DNA from: an uncultured bacterium
GTDB taxonomy: Bacteria > Bacillota > Clostridia > Lachnospirales > Lachnospiraceae
Length of the DNA stretch: 64,000 nucleotides
NCBI GenBank assembly: GCA_947647735.1
Contig: CANSLJ010000016.1
Span: 30,327 to 94,326, forward strand
Direction of reading: 5' to 3'
Positions 53,254-62,309 of the stretch are shown piece by piece (within the stretch, counting starts at the first letter, position 1; every line of letters starts with the position of its first letter). A model generated the notes under the pieces. That model did not search any database, was not told where the DNA came from, and saw only the letters and a list, made by a program, of their open reading frames with translations. The position numbers and the translations under genes were made by a program.

Positions 53254-54803
53254 CTATCCTCTTCTCCCTCTTCTGTCCTTCGATATTCCGCAAGCCTTCC
53301 GTAAACATTTACCAATGCCTCGTAGGATTCGTTGAACATATCATACATCTGCTCATATACCGCAGCGTTTTTCGGATCCGGCTCTATCACAGATGCCGTC
53401 CTGTTCAGCCTTTCCATCACGGAGAAATCCCCGTACATCCCTATTCCGACTCCGGCACAGACCGCCGCACCCATGCTGGTCGCCTCCTCCAGATATTCCG
53501 GCACCAGGATACGCTTCTGCCAGATATCAGCGAGAATACGCGGCCACAATCTTCCTTTTGCTCCGCCGCCGATCAGAATAAGTTCTTCAATCTTCTGCTG
53601 TCTTTGTAAAATATCCAGAATGACCTTCAGATTATATCCCACGCCTTCTAGTATCGCTCTGGAGATATCGCCCTTCGACGTCGTTATGGAGAGGCCGATC
53701 AGGCTCCCTCTGGCATCCGGATTCCACCTCGGGGAACGCTCCCCCAGCAGATAGGGCAGATACAAAAGTCCGCCCGCCCCCGGCCTGCTTTCCGCAGCCT
53801 TCTCATTGATCAGTTCATAAGCGCTGATGCCGAGTTCCTGTGCCTTTTCTCTCTCCTCTCCGCAGAGGGTATTTCTGTACCAGTTATAGGAATATCCCGC
53901 CGCCTGCATGGTACCGCAGGGCGTGTACAGCTCAGGATCCAGATGCACCCAGTTGAAAGTCCGCATCTTCTCATCAAACACAGGCTCCCGGCAGGCAGTT
54001 GAGATCCAGGAGGAAGATCCCAGTACATTGTAGGCGCTCCCCTCCTTCACAACGCCTGCACCCACGCAGGCACAGCTCCCGTCGCCTCCGCCGATCACCA
54101 CCGGCGTCCCTTCCGCCAGTCCGGTAAGCCCTGCCGCCTCAGCCGTCACCTTTCCCGCGATATCCGTGGAGGGATGCAGCTCCGGCAGAATATCCTTTGA
54201 TATCTCAAAAGCGTCCAGCAGCTCCTGCGACCACTCTTTTTTAACCAGATCAAACAGATTTGTCCCCGAAGCATCGCTGTAATCGCTGACCAGATTTCCT
54301 GTCAGCTTATAGATAATATAATCCTTCGCATGGATCATCTTCCAGCACTTTTTGTAAAGTTCCGGCTCGTGCTCCTTTACCCAGAGCAGTTTTGCCGCCG
54401 AATAGGAGGAACTGATCCGGTGCCCCGTGATCTGATATCCTCTCTCATCCTGCACCTGCCTGCGCATCCATGCTTCCTGGCTGCCCGCACGGGTGTCCGC
54501 CCAGATCAGCATATTCCGCAAAGGCTCCCCCTCCCTGTCCACCAGAAGACAGCCCATCATCTGCGCGCTGAAAGAGACCGCCGCGATCTCATTCGGAGAA
54601 ACTGACGCCTCCGCCAGCAGTTTTTTTGTCGATCCGCAGACCGCCTCCCACCATTTCTCCGGCTCCTGTTCCACCGCGCCGGAGAACGGATAGAGCGTCG
54701 GATATTCATACAGCGCGCTGGCTGCCAGCGTGCCGTCCGCCCGATAGAGAACCGCCTTATTCCCGCTGGTTCCCAGATCGTGCGCCAGTAAATAATCTGC
54801 CAT
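53250..54803 (-). CDS. FGGY family sugar kinase (xylulokinase-like)
   Basis: 517 residues. Two actin-like ATPase domains: HDLGTSGNKAVLY phosphate loop (8-20), FSAQMMGCLLVD, GGGDGSCACVGAG with the catalytic Asp (about 240), and LILIGGGAKGRLWPRILADIW adenosine motif (about 420). Members phosphorylate xylulose, ribulose, fuculose, rhamnulose, glycerol or erythritol; MQMAxxK-type residues that decide specificity are not clear to me. GGAGG precedes the ATG. Confidence 0.92.
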   Translation of the reverse strand: MADYLLAHDLGTSGNKAVLYRADGTLAASALYEYPTLYPFSGAVEQEPEKWWEAVCGSTKKLLAEASVSPNEIAAVSFSAQMMGCLLVDREGEPLRNMLIWADTRAGSQEAWMRRQVQDERGYQITGHRISSSYSAAKLLWVKEHEPELYKKCWKMIHAKDYIIYKLTGNLVSDYSDASGTNLFDLVKKEWSQELLDAFEISKDILPELHPSTDIAGKVTAEAAGLTGLAEGTPVVIGGGDGSCACVGAGVVKEGSAYNVLGSSSWISTACREPVFDEKMRTFNWVHLDPELYTPCGTMQAAGYSYNWYRNTLCGEEREKAQELGISAYELINEKAAESRPGAGGLLYLPYLLGERSPRWNPDARGSLIGLSITTSKGDISRAILEGVGYNLKVILDILQRQQKIEELILIGGGAKGRLWPRILADIWQKRILVPEYLEEATSMGAAVCAGVGIGMYGDFSVMERLNRTASVIEPDPKNAAVYEQMYDMFNESYEALVNVYGRLAEYRRTEEGEEDR

Positions 54804-54821
54804 GCTGTTCCTCCGTTCCTT

Positions 54822-55823
54822 CTATGCTTCCCAGGGCAGGGAAAGTTCTACCAGCGTTGCCGGCATCTCATGTTTTAAGTTTACCTTGTCCGGCCCTGTC
54901 ACCAGGTCAAAACAGGATGCGATGATCTTCCCATCCCACACGATGGGCTCTCCCGGTTGATCCAGCCCGCCGTCCACACCGGTGCAGTCCGGGCTCTGGG
55001 CGATCCGCTCCACTGTACCGTCGGGCGCTACCTTTGCGATGGCATTGGCGGAGAAATCAGCAATGTAGAGATTTCCCCTCTCATCGAAGAACATGCCGTC
55101 TGTGCTCTGGAGCTGTGCCGGATCCTGCGCAAATAATTTATTCTCTCTCAGGCTTCCATCCTCGTTGAATGTGATCTTATGTACCGCGCCGTCCCCGAAA
55201 TTGCCCACATAGAGATTGCCCTCTTTATCAAACACGATGCCGTCCGCCCCGTACTGGCAGTCCGGATTCTGCGTCACAAAATAAGTGAACACATTTTTAT
55301 CCTGCAGCGTATTGGTGATATCCACATCCTCCTCATCCAGCGCAAAGCGGTACACACAGCTCACTAGCTTACCGTCCTCCCGCCTCTCCGGATGCATATA
55401 GCTCTGGGTCACATACATATAACCGTCCCTGATGCGGATGCCGTTGGGATGCTCCATATTTTTCGCCACAACCGTGGTTTTCAGGATATTCCCTTCATCA
55501 TCCACCGTCACCTTCAAGATCCGCCCCTTATAGATCAGATCCGGCCTCTCGCTCCATCCCTGATTATCACAGATATAAAGATTCCAGTCCTGATCAAAGG
55601 CGATCCCCATGTTCCTGGCAATACCCGTCTCCGGGTGAACCGGCACATCGAACCACTTTTTAACATTGCCCTCCTTATCGATCTTCACCACACAGCCCGA
55701 CATAGTATCCTCCGCATAGTTCGGGCAGGACAAAATCAGGTTTCCGTGCCTGTCCACCTCAAATCCGTCCGGCGTACAAATATAATCCGGCAATACACAA
55801 AATAATCTGCTCTCCTGCATCAA
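54822..55823 (-). CDS. SMP-30/gluconolactonase family protein
   Basis: 333 residues forming a six-bladed propeller: repeated blocks such as PDGFEVDRHGNLILSCPN, IAFDQDWNLYICDNQGW, IVFDKEGNLYVGNFGDG and MFFDERGNLYIADFSANAIAKV, with the Asp/Asn/Glu residues that bind calcium. It likely opens a sugar lactone made by one of the dehydrogenases in the operon. No signal peptide. GAGGGAGGG precedes the ATG. Confidence 0.9.
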   Translation of the reverse strand: MMQESRLFCVLPDYICTPDGFEVDRHGNLILSCPNYAEDTMSGCVVKIDKEGNVKKWFDVPVHPETGIARNMGIAFDQDWNLYICDNQGWSERPDLIYKGRILKVTVDDEGNILKTTVVAKNMEHPNGIRIRDGYMYVTQSYMHPERREDGKLVSCVYRFALDEEDVDITNTLQDKNVFTYFVTQNPDCQYGADGIVFDKEGNLYVGNFGDGAVHKITFNEDGSLRENKLFAQDPAQLQSTDGMFFDERGNLYIADFSANAIAKVAPDGTVERIAQSPDCTGVDGGLDQPGEPIVWDGKIIASCFDLVTGPDKVNLKHEMPATLVELSLPWEA

Positions 55824-55835
55824 TATACCCTCCCT

Positions 55836-56891
55836 CTATTCCGAATATTTTACGACAATTTTTTTCGTGGACGGCTTTCTTGCTTCCACAAGGGCAAACG
55901 CGTCCAGTATATTCTCAAAATCTATTACATCTGAAATAAAGTCCATGGGATCCAGCACGCCCTGATTGATCCACGCCATGATCTGGGAATGAGCCTCCCC
56001 TTCCTCCTTCTTGCTGGGCCACTGGACAAACTGCAGAGTCCAGTTGTAGGGAGCCGCCGACCAGTCGATGTCCATACCCAGTTTAGGGGAAATCCCGTAA
56101 CAGCAGATCTTTCCGTTATATTTGATGAGCCCCATAGCCTGATTGATCAGCGCGTTGATCCCCACCGCGTCCACCACATAATCAATGCCGTCGGGAAACA
56201 GCCTCTTTACCTCCGCGTTGATATCACATTTCGTGGAATTAAAAGCATAATCTGCTCCGGCGTTCTTCGCGCCTTCCACCTTATCGTCCATCACATCCGT
56301 CGTGATGACGGTCTTTAATCCCAGCAGCTTGCAGAACTTCGTAAAGCAGAGGCCCACCGGACCTGCCCCGAAGATCAGAACATTCTCATTCGGCTGGAAA
56401 CCGAAACGCCGGATCGCACTGAGCACTTCCCGGAAGGTTATGATCATCGACGCACCCACAGCATCCACCTTATCAGCCGGCTTTATCACGGTCTGGGCAA
56501 GATAACCCTCGCTCCAGTCTTTTGTCCCTTCTCCCATGCCATTTGCGATATAGCTTTCTGCGTCTCCGACCACAGCATATTCGGAATAGGCGCCCCATCC
56601 CGGCATATAGCCGTCCACTTCCTTTTCCAGAAAAGGAAGCAGTACCATATCTCCCACATGCAGTCCCATCACTTTGGAACCTGTCTCGATCACCCTGCCC
56701 ACACCTTCATGTCCTAAAATGGCTGGATAGGTGTCAAAATTTTTGAACGTGCCGTGGATCAGCTTCGTGTCCGTTCCGTTGCAGACCCCGCAGCTCAGCA
56801 TCTTCACCAACGCCTGGCATTCTCCGTATTCCGGTTTTGGTATTTCCCGCACCGATAAAATCCCCTTCTCATCAACGATTAATGTCTTCAA
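55836..56891 (-). CDS. Zinc-dependent alcohol/polyol dehydrogenase (MDR family)
   Basis: 351 residues from a TTG start at 56891 with GAGGAGG six bases upstream. Zinc site residues in MLSCGVCNGTDTKLIHG and LGHEGVGRVIE, dinucleotide motif FGAGPVGLCFTKFCKLLG (about 175), TDVMDDKVEGAKNAGADYAFN, and VDAVGIN. The four-Cys structural zinc loop seen in many relatives is not visible. First gene of the catabolic operon. An upstream ATG at 56942 has no ribosome site. Confidence 0.9.
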   Translation of the reverse strand: MKTLIVDEKGILSVREIPKPEYGECQALVKMLSCGVCNGTDTKLIHGTFKNFDTYPAILGHEGVGRVIETGSKVMGLHVGDMVLLPFLEKEVDGYMPGWGAYSEYAVVGDAESYIANGMGEGTKDWSEGYLAQTVIKPADKVDAVGASMIITFREVLSAIRRFGFQPNENVLIFGAGPVGLCFTKFCKLLGLKTVITTDVMDDKVEGAKNAGADYAFNSTKCDINAEVKRLFPDGIDYVVDAVGINALINQAMGLIKYNGKICCYGISPKLGMDIDWSAAPYNWTLQFVQWPSKKEEGEAHSQIMAWINQGVLDPMDFISDVIDFENILDAFALVEARKPSTKKIVVKYSE

Positions 56892-56955
56892 AATGTACCT
56901 CCTCTCAGCAAAAATACTTTTCCCATTGTCATTGCCCGACATGATATTTCCTAAA

Positions 56956-56961
56956 ATTATA
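56956..56961 (-). promoter_or_regulatory. Candidate -10 box of the catabolic operon
   Basis: TATAAT on the minus strand, 65 bases before the TTG start. The matching -35 region (TGTTTA, 17 bases away) is weak, as in activator-dependent promoters. Confidence 0.4.
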
Positions 56962-57024
56962 TAAGGAATGCCGTTTTTTAAACACGTTCATTTTTCTTAT
57001 TTGGTGGAAAATTTTTTACTCCGC

Positions 57025-57070
57025 AAAAAACGGGCTGCAGACAGTATACTTTTTGACCTGCCTGCAGCCC
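57025..57070 (-). terminator. Terminator of the hipBA module
   Basis: Minus strand GGGCTGCAG (57062-57070) pairs with CTGCAGCCC (57032-57040), long loop, followed by GTTTTTT. It lies 38 bases after the hipA stop. Confidence 0.7.
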
Positions 57071-57108
57071 TGCTTTTTATAAATTCTGTTAAAATTGTAC
57101 AATACGAT

Positions 57109-58227
57109 CTACCTTATCAGATCCCCTATCTCCTCCTGTACTGTCTCCCGTATCATCTCCGCGGTTTCAAGCGCCTTTTTATGGTTCAGCCTGATCCGGT
57201 CCGCCACCGCCATAATATCCCTCATACCGGGATTCACACCGTTTCCATTGACTGTTGTCGCATGTTCCCCGCCGATAGAATTGCTGTATGTCAGATCATA
57301 CGCCGGTGATAAAAGCCATTTTCCTTCATGCTCATCATACAAAAATGAGAAATTTTTGGAATGATCATCCCTGTTATGGGAAAATACATTAAAACACATA
57401 AGCCGAAACAGCTTCTCTACTTCTGCATAATCATTCGTCAGCTGAATGGTCAGTTTCATCAGAATATCATAATCCAGATTGGGAATCCTGTGTGAAGTCT
57501 CCAACAGTGCGCTGACAGAGACCATATGAATTCCCTTCTTCCCCTTCCTGTCAAACCGTTTTGTACCAAAATATCCTCTGCACCTTTCAGATGAAAACAG
57601 TCTGGTCTCTGACATCTCGATCCCGCAGTTTCTCGCACACTCCGAATAGCGGTATTCTTCCAGACCGATTTCCGGACTGTCATATGCGGAAGGAAATTTT
57701 ATGATCCAGTCTTCCCCGTCGATCACCGTAAATATCTTCGGCCTTGCACCGCCGGAAGATGCCCCAAGCAGAAACAAAGAATCCAGATCCTCCGTATAAT
57801 CTGTTTTCAGCACATTCATGCATTCCTCTGCTATTGCATCATAACTTTTCTTTTCCTGTATTATTATTAATTCATGAGTGGGATAATATCGAAAGGTGCC
57901 CATGCCTGAATCCCCAATTATGGCAAGCCTGTTCAGCCCGTCTACCGTTCTGGGATCCACCCTCTTGCTGAGCAGAAACCTGTCTGTCAGGAGCCTGCCC
58001 CATTCATCTGGAAGACTGTCCGCAAATACACCGTACAATCCCTCAAAAGGGTCATACTTCGGAACAAATACCTTTTTCTCCAATGGAAGGGAAAAAGGAC
58101 TGATGGAAAAACCGTCCACAAGCCATTTCTCGTCATAGGCAAAAGCAACTCTGTGCTCCGACGTGACAGCAAGTGTTCCAACCTTCCGATCCTCTATAAA
58201 AACATCGAGATGCTTATAGCTGTTCAT
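57109..58227 (-). CDS. hipA: HipA-family serine/threonine kinase toxin
   Basis: 372 residues, somewhat shorter than E. coli HipA (440). N-terminal HipA domain (VFIEDRKVGTLAV, SISPFSLPLEKKVFVP, GLYGVFADSLPDEWGRLL), ATP loop LGASSGGARPK (about 154-164), catalytic HNRDDHSKNFSF and the metal-binding PAYDLTYS. The activation-loop Ser seen in E. coli lies in the GASSGG area. HipA kinases phosphorylate a tRNA synthetase and stop translation. The start overlaps hipB by 14 bases. Confidence 0.9.
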   Translation of the reverse strand: MNSYKHLDVFIEDRKVGTLAVTSEHRVAFAYDEKWLVDGFSISPFSLPLEKKVFVPKYDPFEGLYGVFADSLPDEWGRLLTDRFLLSKRVDPRTVDGLNRLAIIGDSGMGTFRYYPTHELIIIQEKKSYDAIAEECMNVLKTDYTEDLDSLFLLGASSGGARPKIFTVIDGEDWIIKFPSAYDSPEIGLEEYRYSECARNCGIEMSETRLFSSERCRGYFGTKRFDRKGKKGIHMVSVSALLETSHRIPNLDYDILMKLTIQLTNDYAEVEKLFRLMCFNVFSHNRDDHSKNFSFLYDEHEGKWLLSPAYDLTYSNSIGGEHATTVNGNGVNPGMRDIMAVADRIRLNHKKALETAEMIRETVQEEIGDLIR

Positions 58228-58498
58228 CGATCACCTCCTGAATCGAACTGTACTCCTTTCTGCCAAATAACGCATCGAAATCTTCCTCACAACCAAGCGC
58301 AAAAGCAATCTTGATCAGCGAGGAAAGCGAAATCTCCCCGATCTGCTCAAAACGTTTCAGAGACCCCAGGCTGACGCCTGATTTCCGGCTGAGCTGCTGT
58401 TGTGTCAGTTTATTGGCTTTGCGTTTTTTTCGGACACGCTGTGCTATTTCCATATTTATATCCGCCGGGGATCTCAAAAATTTGAATTCATTCATCAT
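58214..58498 (-). CDS. hipB: HipB-like antitoxin, XRE family
   Basis: 94 residues. HTH (AQRVRKKRKANKLTQQQLSRKSGVSLGSLKRFEQIGEIS, about 19-57) with an N-terminal FKFLRSPADINME extension and an acidic end. It should bind the HipA kinase and repress the module. Candidate operators lie upstream. Immediately coupled to hipA. Confidence 0.88.
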   Translation of the reverse strand: MMNEFKFLRSPADINMEIAQRVRKKRKANKLTQQQLSRKSGVSLGSLKRFEQIGEISLSSLIKIAFALGCEEDFDALFGRKEYSSIQEVIDEQL

Positions 58499-58547
58499 AG
58501 ATTCTATTCTATCCTGTTTTAGTCAAAAATACAATACAAGAATAACA

Positions 58548-58597
58548 TTTTAGCTAAAAATAAAATATATAATTAAAAAGACTAATATTTTAGCTAC
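58548..58597. promoter_or_regulatory. Paired ATTTTAGCTA sites upstream of hipB, candidate operators
   Basis: Identical 10-base direct repeats at 58548-58557 and 58588-58597, exactly 40 bases apart (about four helical turns), each containing the palindrome TAGCTA. They lie 50 and 90 bases before the hipB start in very AT-rich DNA, where autorepression by HipB would act. Confidence 0.5.
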
Positions 58598-58684
58598 TTT
58601 TTCATCATTCTACACAATTTTTATTGCATGATATTGTTTCATCGATATATGATACCCTTTGAAACACTTCCGTAAATTTATATC

Positions 58685-58723
58685 AAAAACGGAGTAAATC
58701 AGTTTCTCTGCCGACTTACTCCG
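58685..58723. terminator. Terminator downstream of lgt
   Basis: CGGAGTAA (58690-58697) pairs with TTACTCCG (58716-58723); T-runs occur on both strands (TTTTT after the minus-strand stem). It would end lgt transcripts 65 bases past the stop. No other features are seen between 58598 and 58787. Confidence 0.7.
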
Positions 58724-58787
58724 CATCTGTTTTTATTTGCTCTGTACTTGCCTGCCTTGTTCTTCTCGTTTCCCTCAGGCATTATTT

Positions 58788-59666
58788 TTACTGCTGCTCT
58801 TCTCCGCTCCCTTTCTGCGTTTTCCGCTTCCGCATCACATACACATACATCACCACAGAAAATATCACCAACACCACCGCCAAAAGCTGGGAAACCGGCA
58901 CCTGCGTCCCCGGCAGATGGAGCTGATCCGTCCGAAAGCCCTCGATCCAGCTTCTGCCAAGCCCGTAACCGCCCAGATAGACAAGGGCGATCTCGCCTTC
59001 AAACTGCTTATATTTCCAGACCAGCAGCATCGCCGCGATCACCATGATATTCCAGAGACACTCATATAAAAAGGTGGGATGTACCTGAATATAGTCGGTC
59101 ACACCCGCCATATGAGCAGAAATATTCTCCGTGATCTCATGAGGCCGCACCGCCGCCACAGGAAGCTGCATCGCAAACAGGGAATCCGTATACTCTCCAA
59201 ACGCCTCCCTGTTGAAAAAATTTCCCCAGCGCCCGATCGCCTGTCCCAGAGCCAATCCCGGCACACAGATATCCATCATGGTAAAATAATTTATTTTCTT
59301 TTTTCTGCAGAAAATAAACAAGGTCAGGAACGCCGCGATCACGCCGCCGTATATCGCCAGTCCGCCTTTTCTCAGATTAAAGATACTCATCAGGTCATTT
59401 TTATAGAAATCCCATGCAAAGACCACATAGTAGATCCTTGCTCCTATTATCCCGAAAACAATGCCATACAGGAAAAAATCCCAGATAAGCTCCGTATCAT
59501 GTCCGTACTTTTTTGCCACATGAAGCGCCATCCAAAGTCCCGCCCCCATGCCGATCGCAATAACTACGCCGTAAAGCGCTATAGTAAAGCCGAATACCGT
59601 AAAGTTTTTCGGCACGTTGTCCAGATATATTCCCAGATGCGGGAACGCTATCGCTGTTTCGCTCAT
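58788..59666 (-). CDS. lgt: Prolipoprotein diacylglyceryl transferase
   Basis: 292 residues with seven membrane segments. Transfers diacylglycerol to the lipobox Cys of prolipoproteins such as the sugar-binding protein in this window. RKGGLAIYGGVIAAF (about 100-114) and the signature GQAIGRWGNFFNREAFGEYTD (about 138-158) are intact, and the C-terminal YGLGRSWIEGFRTDQL carries the conserved Arg. Followed by a terminator. Confidence 0.95.
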   Translation of the reverse strand: MSETAIAFPHLGIYLDNVPKNFTVFGFTIALYGVVIAIGMGAGLWMALHVAKKYGHDTELIWDFFLYGIVFGIIGARIYYVVFAWDFYKNDLMSIFNLRKGGLAIYGGVIAAFLTLFIFCRKKKINYFTMMDICVPGLALGQAIGRWGNFFNREAFGEYTDSLFAMQLPVAAVRPHEITENISAHMAGVTDYIQVHPTFLYECLWNIMVIAAMLLVWKYKQFEGEIALVYLGGYGLGRSWIEGFRTDQLHLPGTQVPVSQLLAVVLVIFSVVMYVYVMRKRKTQKGSGEEQQ

Positions 59667-59678
59667 TTTTCTTCCTCG

Positions 59679-60779
59679 CTACACGTTAAATCTAAACAGA
59701 ATCACATCCCCGTCCTGCACCACATACTCTTTCCCTTCCATACCAACCAACCCCTTTTCCCGGGCCGCAGCCAGAGAGCCCAATTCCAGCAGATCCTTAT
59801 AATTCACAACTTCTGCCTTGATGAAACCTCTCTCGAAGTCCGTATGTATTTTTCCTGCCGCCTGAGGCGCTTTCGTGCCGATCTTGATCGTCCATGCCCT
59901 TGTCTCATCCTCGCCCGCGGTCAGAAAACTCATCAGACCGAGAATGCGGTAGCTTGCGGCGATCAGCTTGTCCAAGCCCGACTGCTGAATCCCAAGATCC
60001 TCCAGAAACATTGCCTTTTCATCGTCATCCAGCTCCGCGATCTCCTGCTCGATCTGAGCACAGATCACAAACACCTCGCTGCTGTTCTTTTTTGCAAATT
60101 CTCTTACCGCCTGCACGCCGCCGTTGCCCGCTCCGTCATCGGAGAGATCATCCTCCGCCACATTCGCCGCAAAGATCACAGGCTTTGCTGTCAGAAGGTT
60201 ATAGGACTGAAACCACGCCTGATCGTCCTCGTCATCGCCCGCATCAAAACTCATGGCAAGCTTTCCGGCTTCCAGATGCGCCTTGATCTTCTCCAGAAGC
60301 TCCAGTTCCTTCCCCAGCGTCTTGTCCATTCTTGCGCCCTTGGATGTTTTTGCGATTCTCCTCTCCAGAATCTCCAGATCGGAAAAGATCAATTCCAGAT
60401 TGATGGTCTCGATATCCCTGAGCGGATCCACGCTGCCGTCCACATGCACCACGTTCTCATCCTCAAAGCAGCGCACCACATGCACGATAGCGTCCACTTC
60501 CCTGATATTACTGAGGAACTGGTTGCCCAGTCCTTCACCTTTGGAAGCGCCTTTTACCAGTCCTGCGATATCCACGAACTCTATGACAGCCGGTGTCACC
60601 TTCCTGGAATGATACATTTCTCCAAGCTGTTTGATCCGCTCATCCGGCACCGCCACGATGCCCACATTGGGATCGATGGTACAGAACGGATAGTTGGCAG
60701 ACTCCGCGCCTGCCTTTGTCAAAGAATTAAAAAGGGTGCTTTTCCCGACGTTGGGAAGCCCTACGATTCCTAATTTCAT
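59679..60779 (-). CDS. ychF: Redox-regulated ATPase YchF
   Basis: 366 residues, full length. OBG-type P-loop protein that prefers ATP. G1 [15 protein letters not shown] (4-18), [12 protein letters not shown] (switch region), [20 protein letters not shown] (G3), ANVAEDD, and the C-terminal TGS domain ([57 protein letters not shown]). AAAGGAG precedes the ATG. The mobile element terminus lies within about 90 bases upstream, so its native promoter may have been displaced. Confidence 0.97.
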   Translation of the reverse strand: MKLGIVGLPNVGKSTLFNSLTKAGAESANYPFCTIDPNVGIVAVPDERIKQLGEMYHSRKVTPAVIEFVDIAGLVKGASKGEGLGNQFLSNIREVDAIVHVVRCFEDENVVHVDGSVDPLRDIETINLELIFSDLEILERRIAKTSKGARMDKTLGKELELLEKIKAHLEAGKLAMSFDAGDDEDDQAWFQSYNLLTAKPVIFAANVAEDDLSDDGAGNGGVQAVREFAKKNSSEVFVICAQIEQEIAELDDDEKAMFLEDLGIQQSGLDKLIAASYRILGLMSFLTAGEDETRAWTIKIGTKAPQAAGKIHTDFERGFIKAEVVNYKDLLELGSLAAAREKGLVGMEGKEYVVQDGDVILFRFNV

Positions 60780-60846
60780 TTTATCTTAATCTCCTTTGGT
60801 TTTTCTTATATTTTATAGGGTTTTCGCCTCTCATGGATTTGGTTAT

Positions 60847-60868
60847 GTACCAATTTACGTACCAATTT
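60847..60868. repeat. Direct repeat pair next to the integrase gene, candidate arm-type Int sites
   Basis: GTACCAATTT occurs at 60847-60856 and 60859-60868, a 12-base period, three bases beyond the int stop. Tn916-like elements carry short direct repeats near their ends that bind the Int N-terminal domain. The element terminus should lie between here and ychF; the exact junction is not visible without the other end. Confidence 0.4.
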
Positions 60869-60870
60869 TT

Positions 60871-61197
60871 CTAAACCACCTTGAGAGACGCCGCAATTTT
60901 TTCAATTTCCTTATGCTTTTCATCTTCTGTCGTGTGAACATACAGATTCATTGTTATACCAATATTAGAATGTCCAAGTATCGTCTGCAATGTCTTTGGC
61001 TTCATACCACCCTCGATACATCTGGTAGCAAATGTATGGCGCAATACGTGCATAGAAAATCTTGGAATTCCTATCTTGTCACACTGCTTAAATAACATGG
61101 TGTCATAAGTACTGTTTTTGACTGGCGTTCCCTTTCTGCACAGGAAAACATATTCTGACCATTCCATTGGAATTACTTTGACCTCAAGATTCTTCTA
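60871..61197 (-). pseudogene. Integrase C-terminal remnant after an in-frame TAG
   Basis: Downstream of the amber codon at 61195-61197 the same frame continues for 108 codons to a normal stop: KNLEVKVIPMEWSEYVF, then the catalytic HVLRHTFATR (His-x-x-Arg), LGHSN and MNLYVHTT with the nucleophilic Tyr, ending IAASLKVV as in Tn916-type Int. The only fault is one stop codon where relatives have a sense codon, likely Glu. Expression of this part alone could start at the internal ATG at 61167, but would lack the first catalytic Arg. Confidence 0.8.
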
Positions 61198-62001
61198 CTT
61201 TTGCCTCCGCAGCATATCTATTGCTTCATCTGTCAATGGAATCGACCGATACCCCGATTTACTCTTAGGCTCTCCAACTCTCCATTCTCCGGTAGAGTGG
61301 CGATATTCCATAGAGCGGCTGATCGTTAGGGTACGGTTATCAAAATCAATATCTGACCATTTCAATCCTACAAGTTCTCCTGTCCTAAGCCCTGTCTGCA
61401 ACAAAAATTTATATTGGTACTCGTATGTATTTCCTACAATACCCCTTACAAACCTTTTCTGCTGCTCTAACGTCAGTGCTTCCTTCTTCTGTGTAGGCTT
61501 TCCAATATCAGATTTTACCATTCCATTACAAGGATTTTTCATAATCACATCATTTTGATACGCATAATCAAGCATATTAAACAATGTTATCCTTGCCTGA
61601 TAAATAGTAGATGTACGATACCCTTCGTCAGCCATCCGATTCATAATTAATTGACATTGAATCGGTTTTACTTCTGATAAAATCTGTTTTCCAATCACAG
61701 GATCAATGTTACGCTCATAACGCTCTGTATAGTTTCTTACCGTGTTCGGACGTACAGTCCGCTTCTTCATGCCAATCCAATAGTCAAACCATGCCTTCAC
61801 CGTCATTTCTTCCGGAAAATTCAGATTGCTATGCTCGTCCTGATACTGTGAATCTGCAAGCCACTGTCTGCACTCCTGTAGTTTACGGAATAATTTCTGT
61901 TTCCGTTGTCCATATTTGGTTGTAAATCTACCAACATAGAACCCGTCAGACCTTTGGCCTATTCCAACACCAAGTTCCTTTCCTTTTAAGTCTTTTCCCA
62001 T
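61195..62001 (-). CDS. int: Tyrosine integrase, Tn916 type, N-terminal part (truncated by amber codon)
   Basis: 268 residues from the ATG at 62001 (AAAGGAG nine bases upstream). The arm-binding domain (KGKELGVGIGQRSDGFYVGRFT), core-binding SAM-like domain (FPEEMTVKAWFDYWIGMKKRTVRPNTVRNYTERYERNIDPVIG) and the first catalytic Arg (LQTGLRTGELVGLKWSDID) are present. The frame stops at RRQK followed by TAG, before the His-x-x-Arg and Tyr parts. As it stands the protein cannot recombine DNA unless the amber codon is read through or is a sequencing error. Confidence 0.85.
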   Translation of the reverse strand: MGKDLKGKELGVGIGQRSDGFYVGRFTTKYGQRKQKLFRKLQECRQWLADSQYQDEHSNLNFPEEMTVKAWFDYWIGMKKRTVRPNTVRNYTERYERNIDPVIGKQILSEVKPIQCQLIMNRMADEGYRTSTIYQARITLFNMLDYAYQNDVIMKNPCNGMVKSDIGKPTQKKEALTLEQQKRFVRGIVGNTYEYQYKFLLQTGLRTGELVGLKWSDIDFDNRTLTISRSMEYRHSTGEWRVGEPKSKSGYRSIPLTDEAIDMLRRQK

Positions 62002-62017
62002 AGTAAAAGCTCCTTTC

Positions 62018-62062
62018 AAAAAAGAGCCTTAACACCTATGACAGTATAGCATATCAAGGCTC
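62018..62062 (-). terminator. Terminator-like hairpin between xis and int
   Basis: Minus strand GAGCCTT (62056-62062) pairs with AAGGCTC (62024-62030), followed by TTTTTT. It lies ahead of the int ribosome site and could limit int expression. Confidence 0.6.
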
Positions 62063-62082
62063 AAAAGTAAATCATTGGATTT

Positions 62083-62292
62083 CTATATTTCCAATGTGCG
62101 GCTTAGAAAAAGCTCAAATTCTCTACGTTTTACAAGTTTCTTTTTCCCCACATACAGTACAAAGCTACAACTTGGCATCTTTAATAATTCTTCTATCCGA
62201 TTGATTCCGATGTTTGAATATTCCACTGCTTCCTTAATCGTTAAATTGGCTTTCTCCCAAATTGGTACTTTATCTATATTATAATTGCCCAT
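62083..62292 (-). CDS. xis: Excisionase (Tn916-type Xis)
   Basis: 69 residues, typical size. Winged-helix-like pattern IPIWEKANLTIKEAVEYSNIGINRIEELL-type (here VPIWEKANLTIKEAVEYS and NRIEELLKMP) with a basic end VGKKKLVKRREFELFLSR. Xis bends DNA at element ends and directs Int toward excision. GAGGAG precedes the ATG. Confidence 0.88.
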   Translation of the reverse strand: MGNYNIDKVPIWEKANLTIKEAVEYSNIGINRIEELLKMPSCSFVLYVGKKKLVKRREFELFLSRTLEI

Positions 62293-62309
62293 ACTTTCAA
62301 CACTCTCCT

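Noticed and set aside
59079-60773. Long plus-strand frame of 564 codons
   Set aside because: Exact antisense of lgt and ychF, both of which are well conserved genes.
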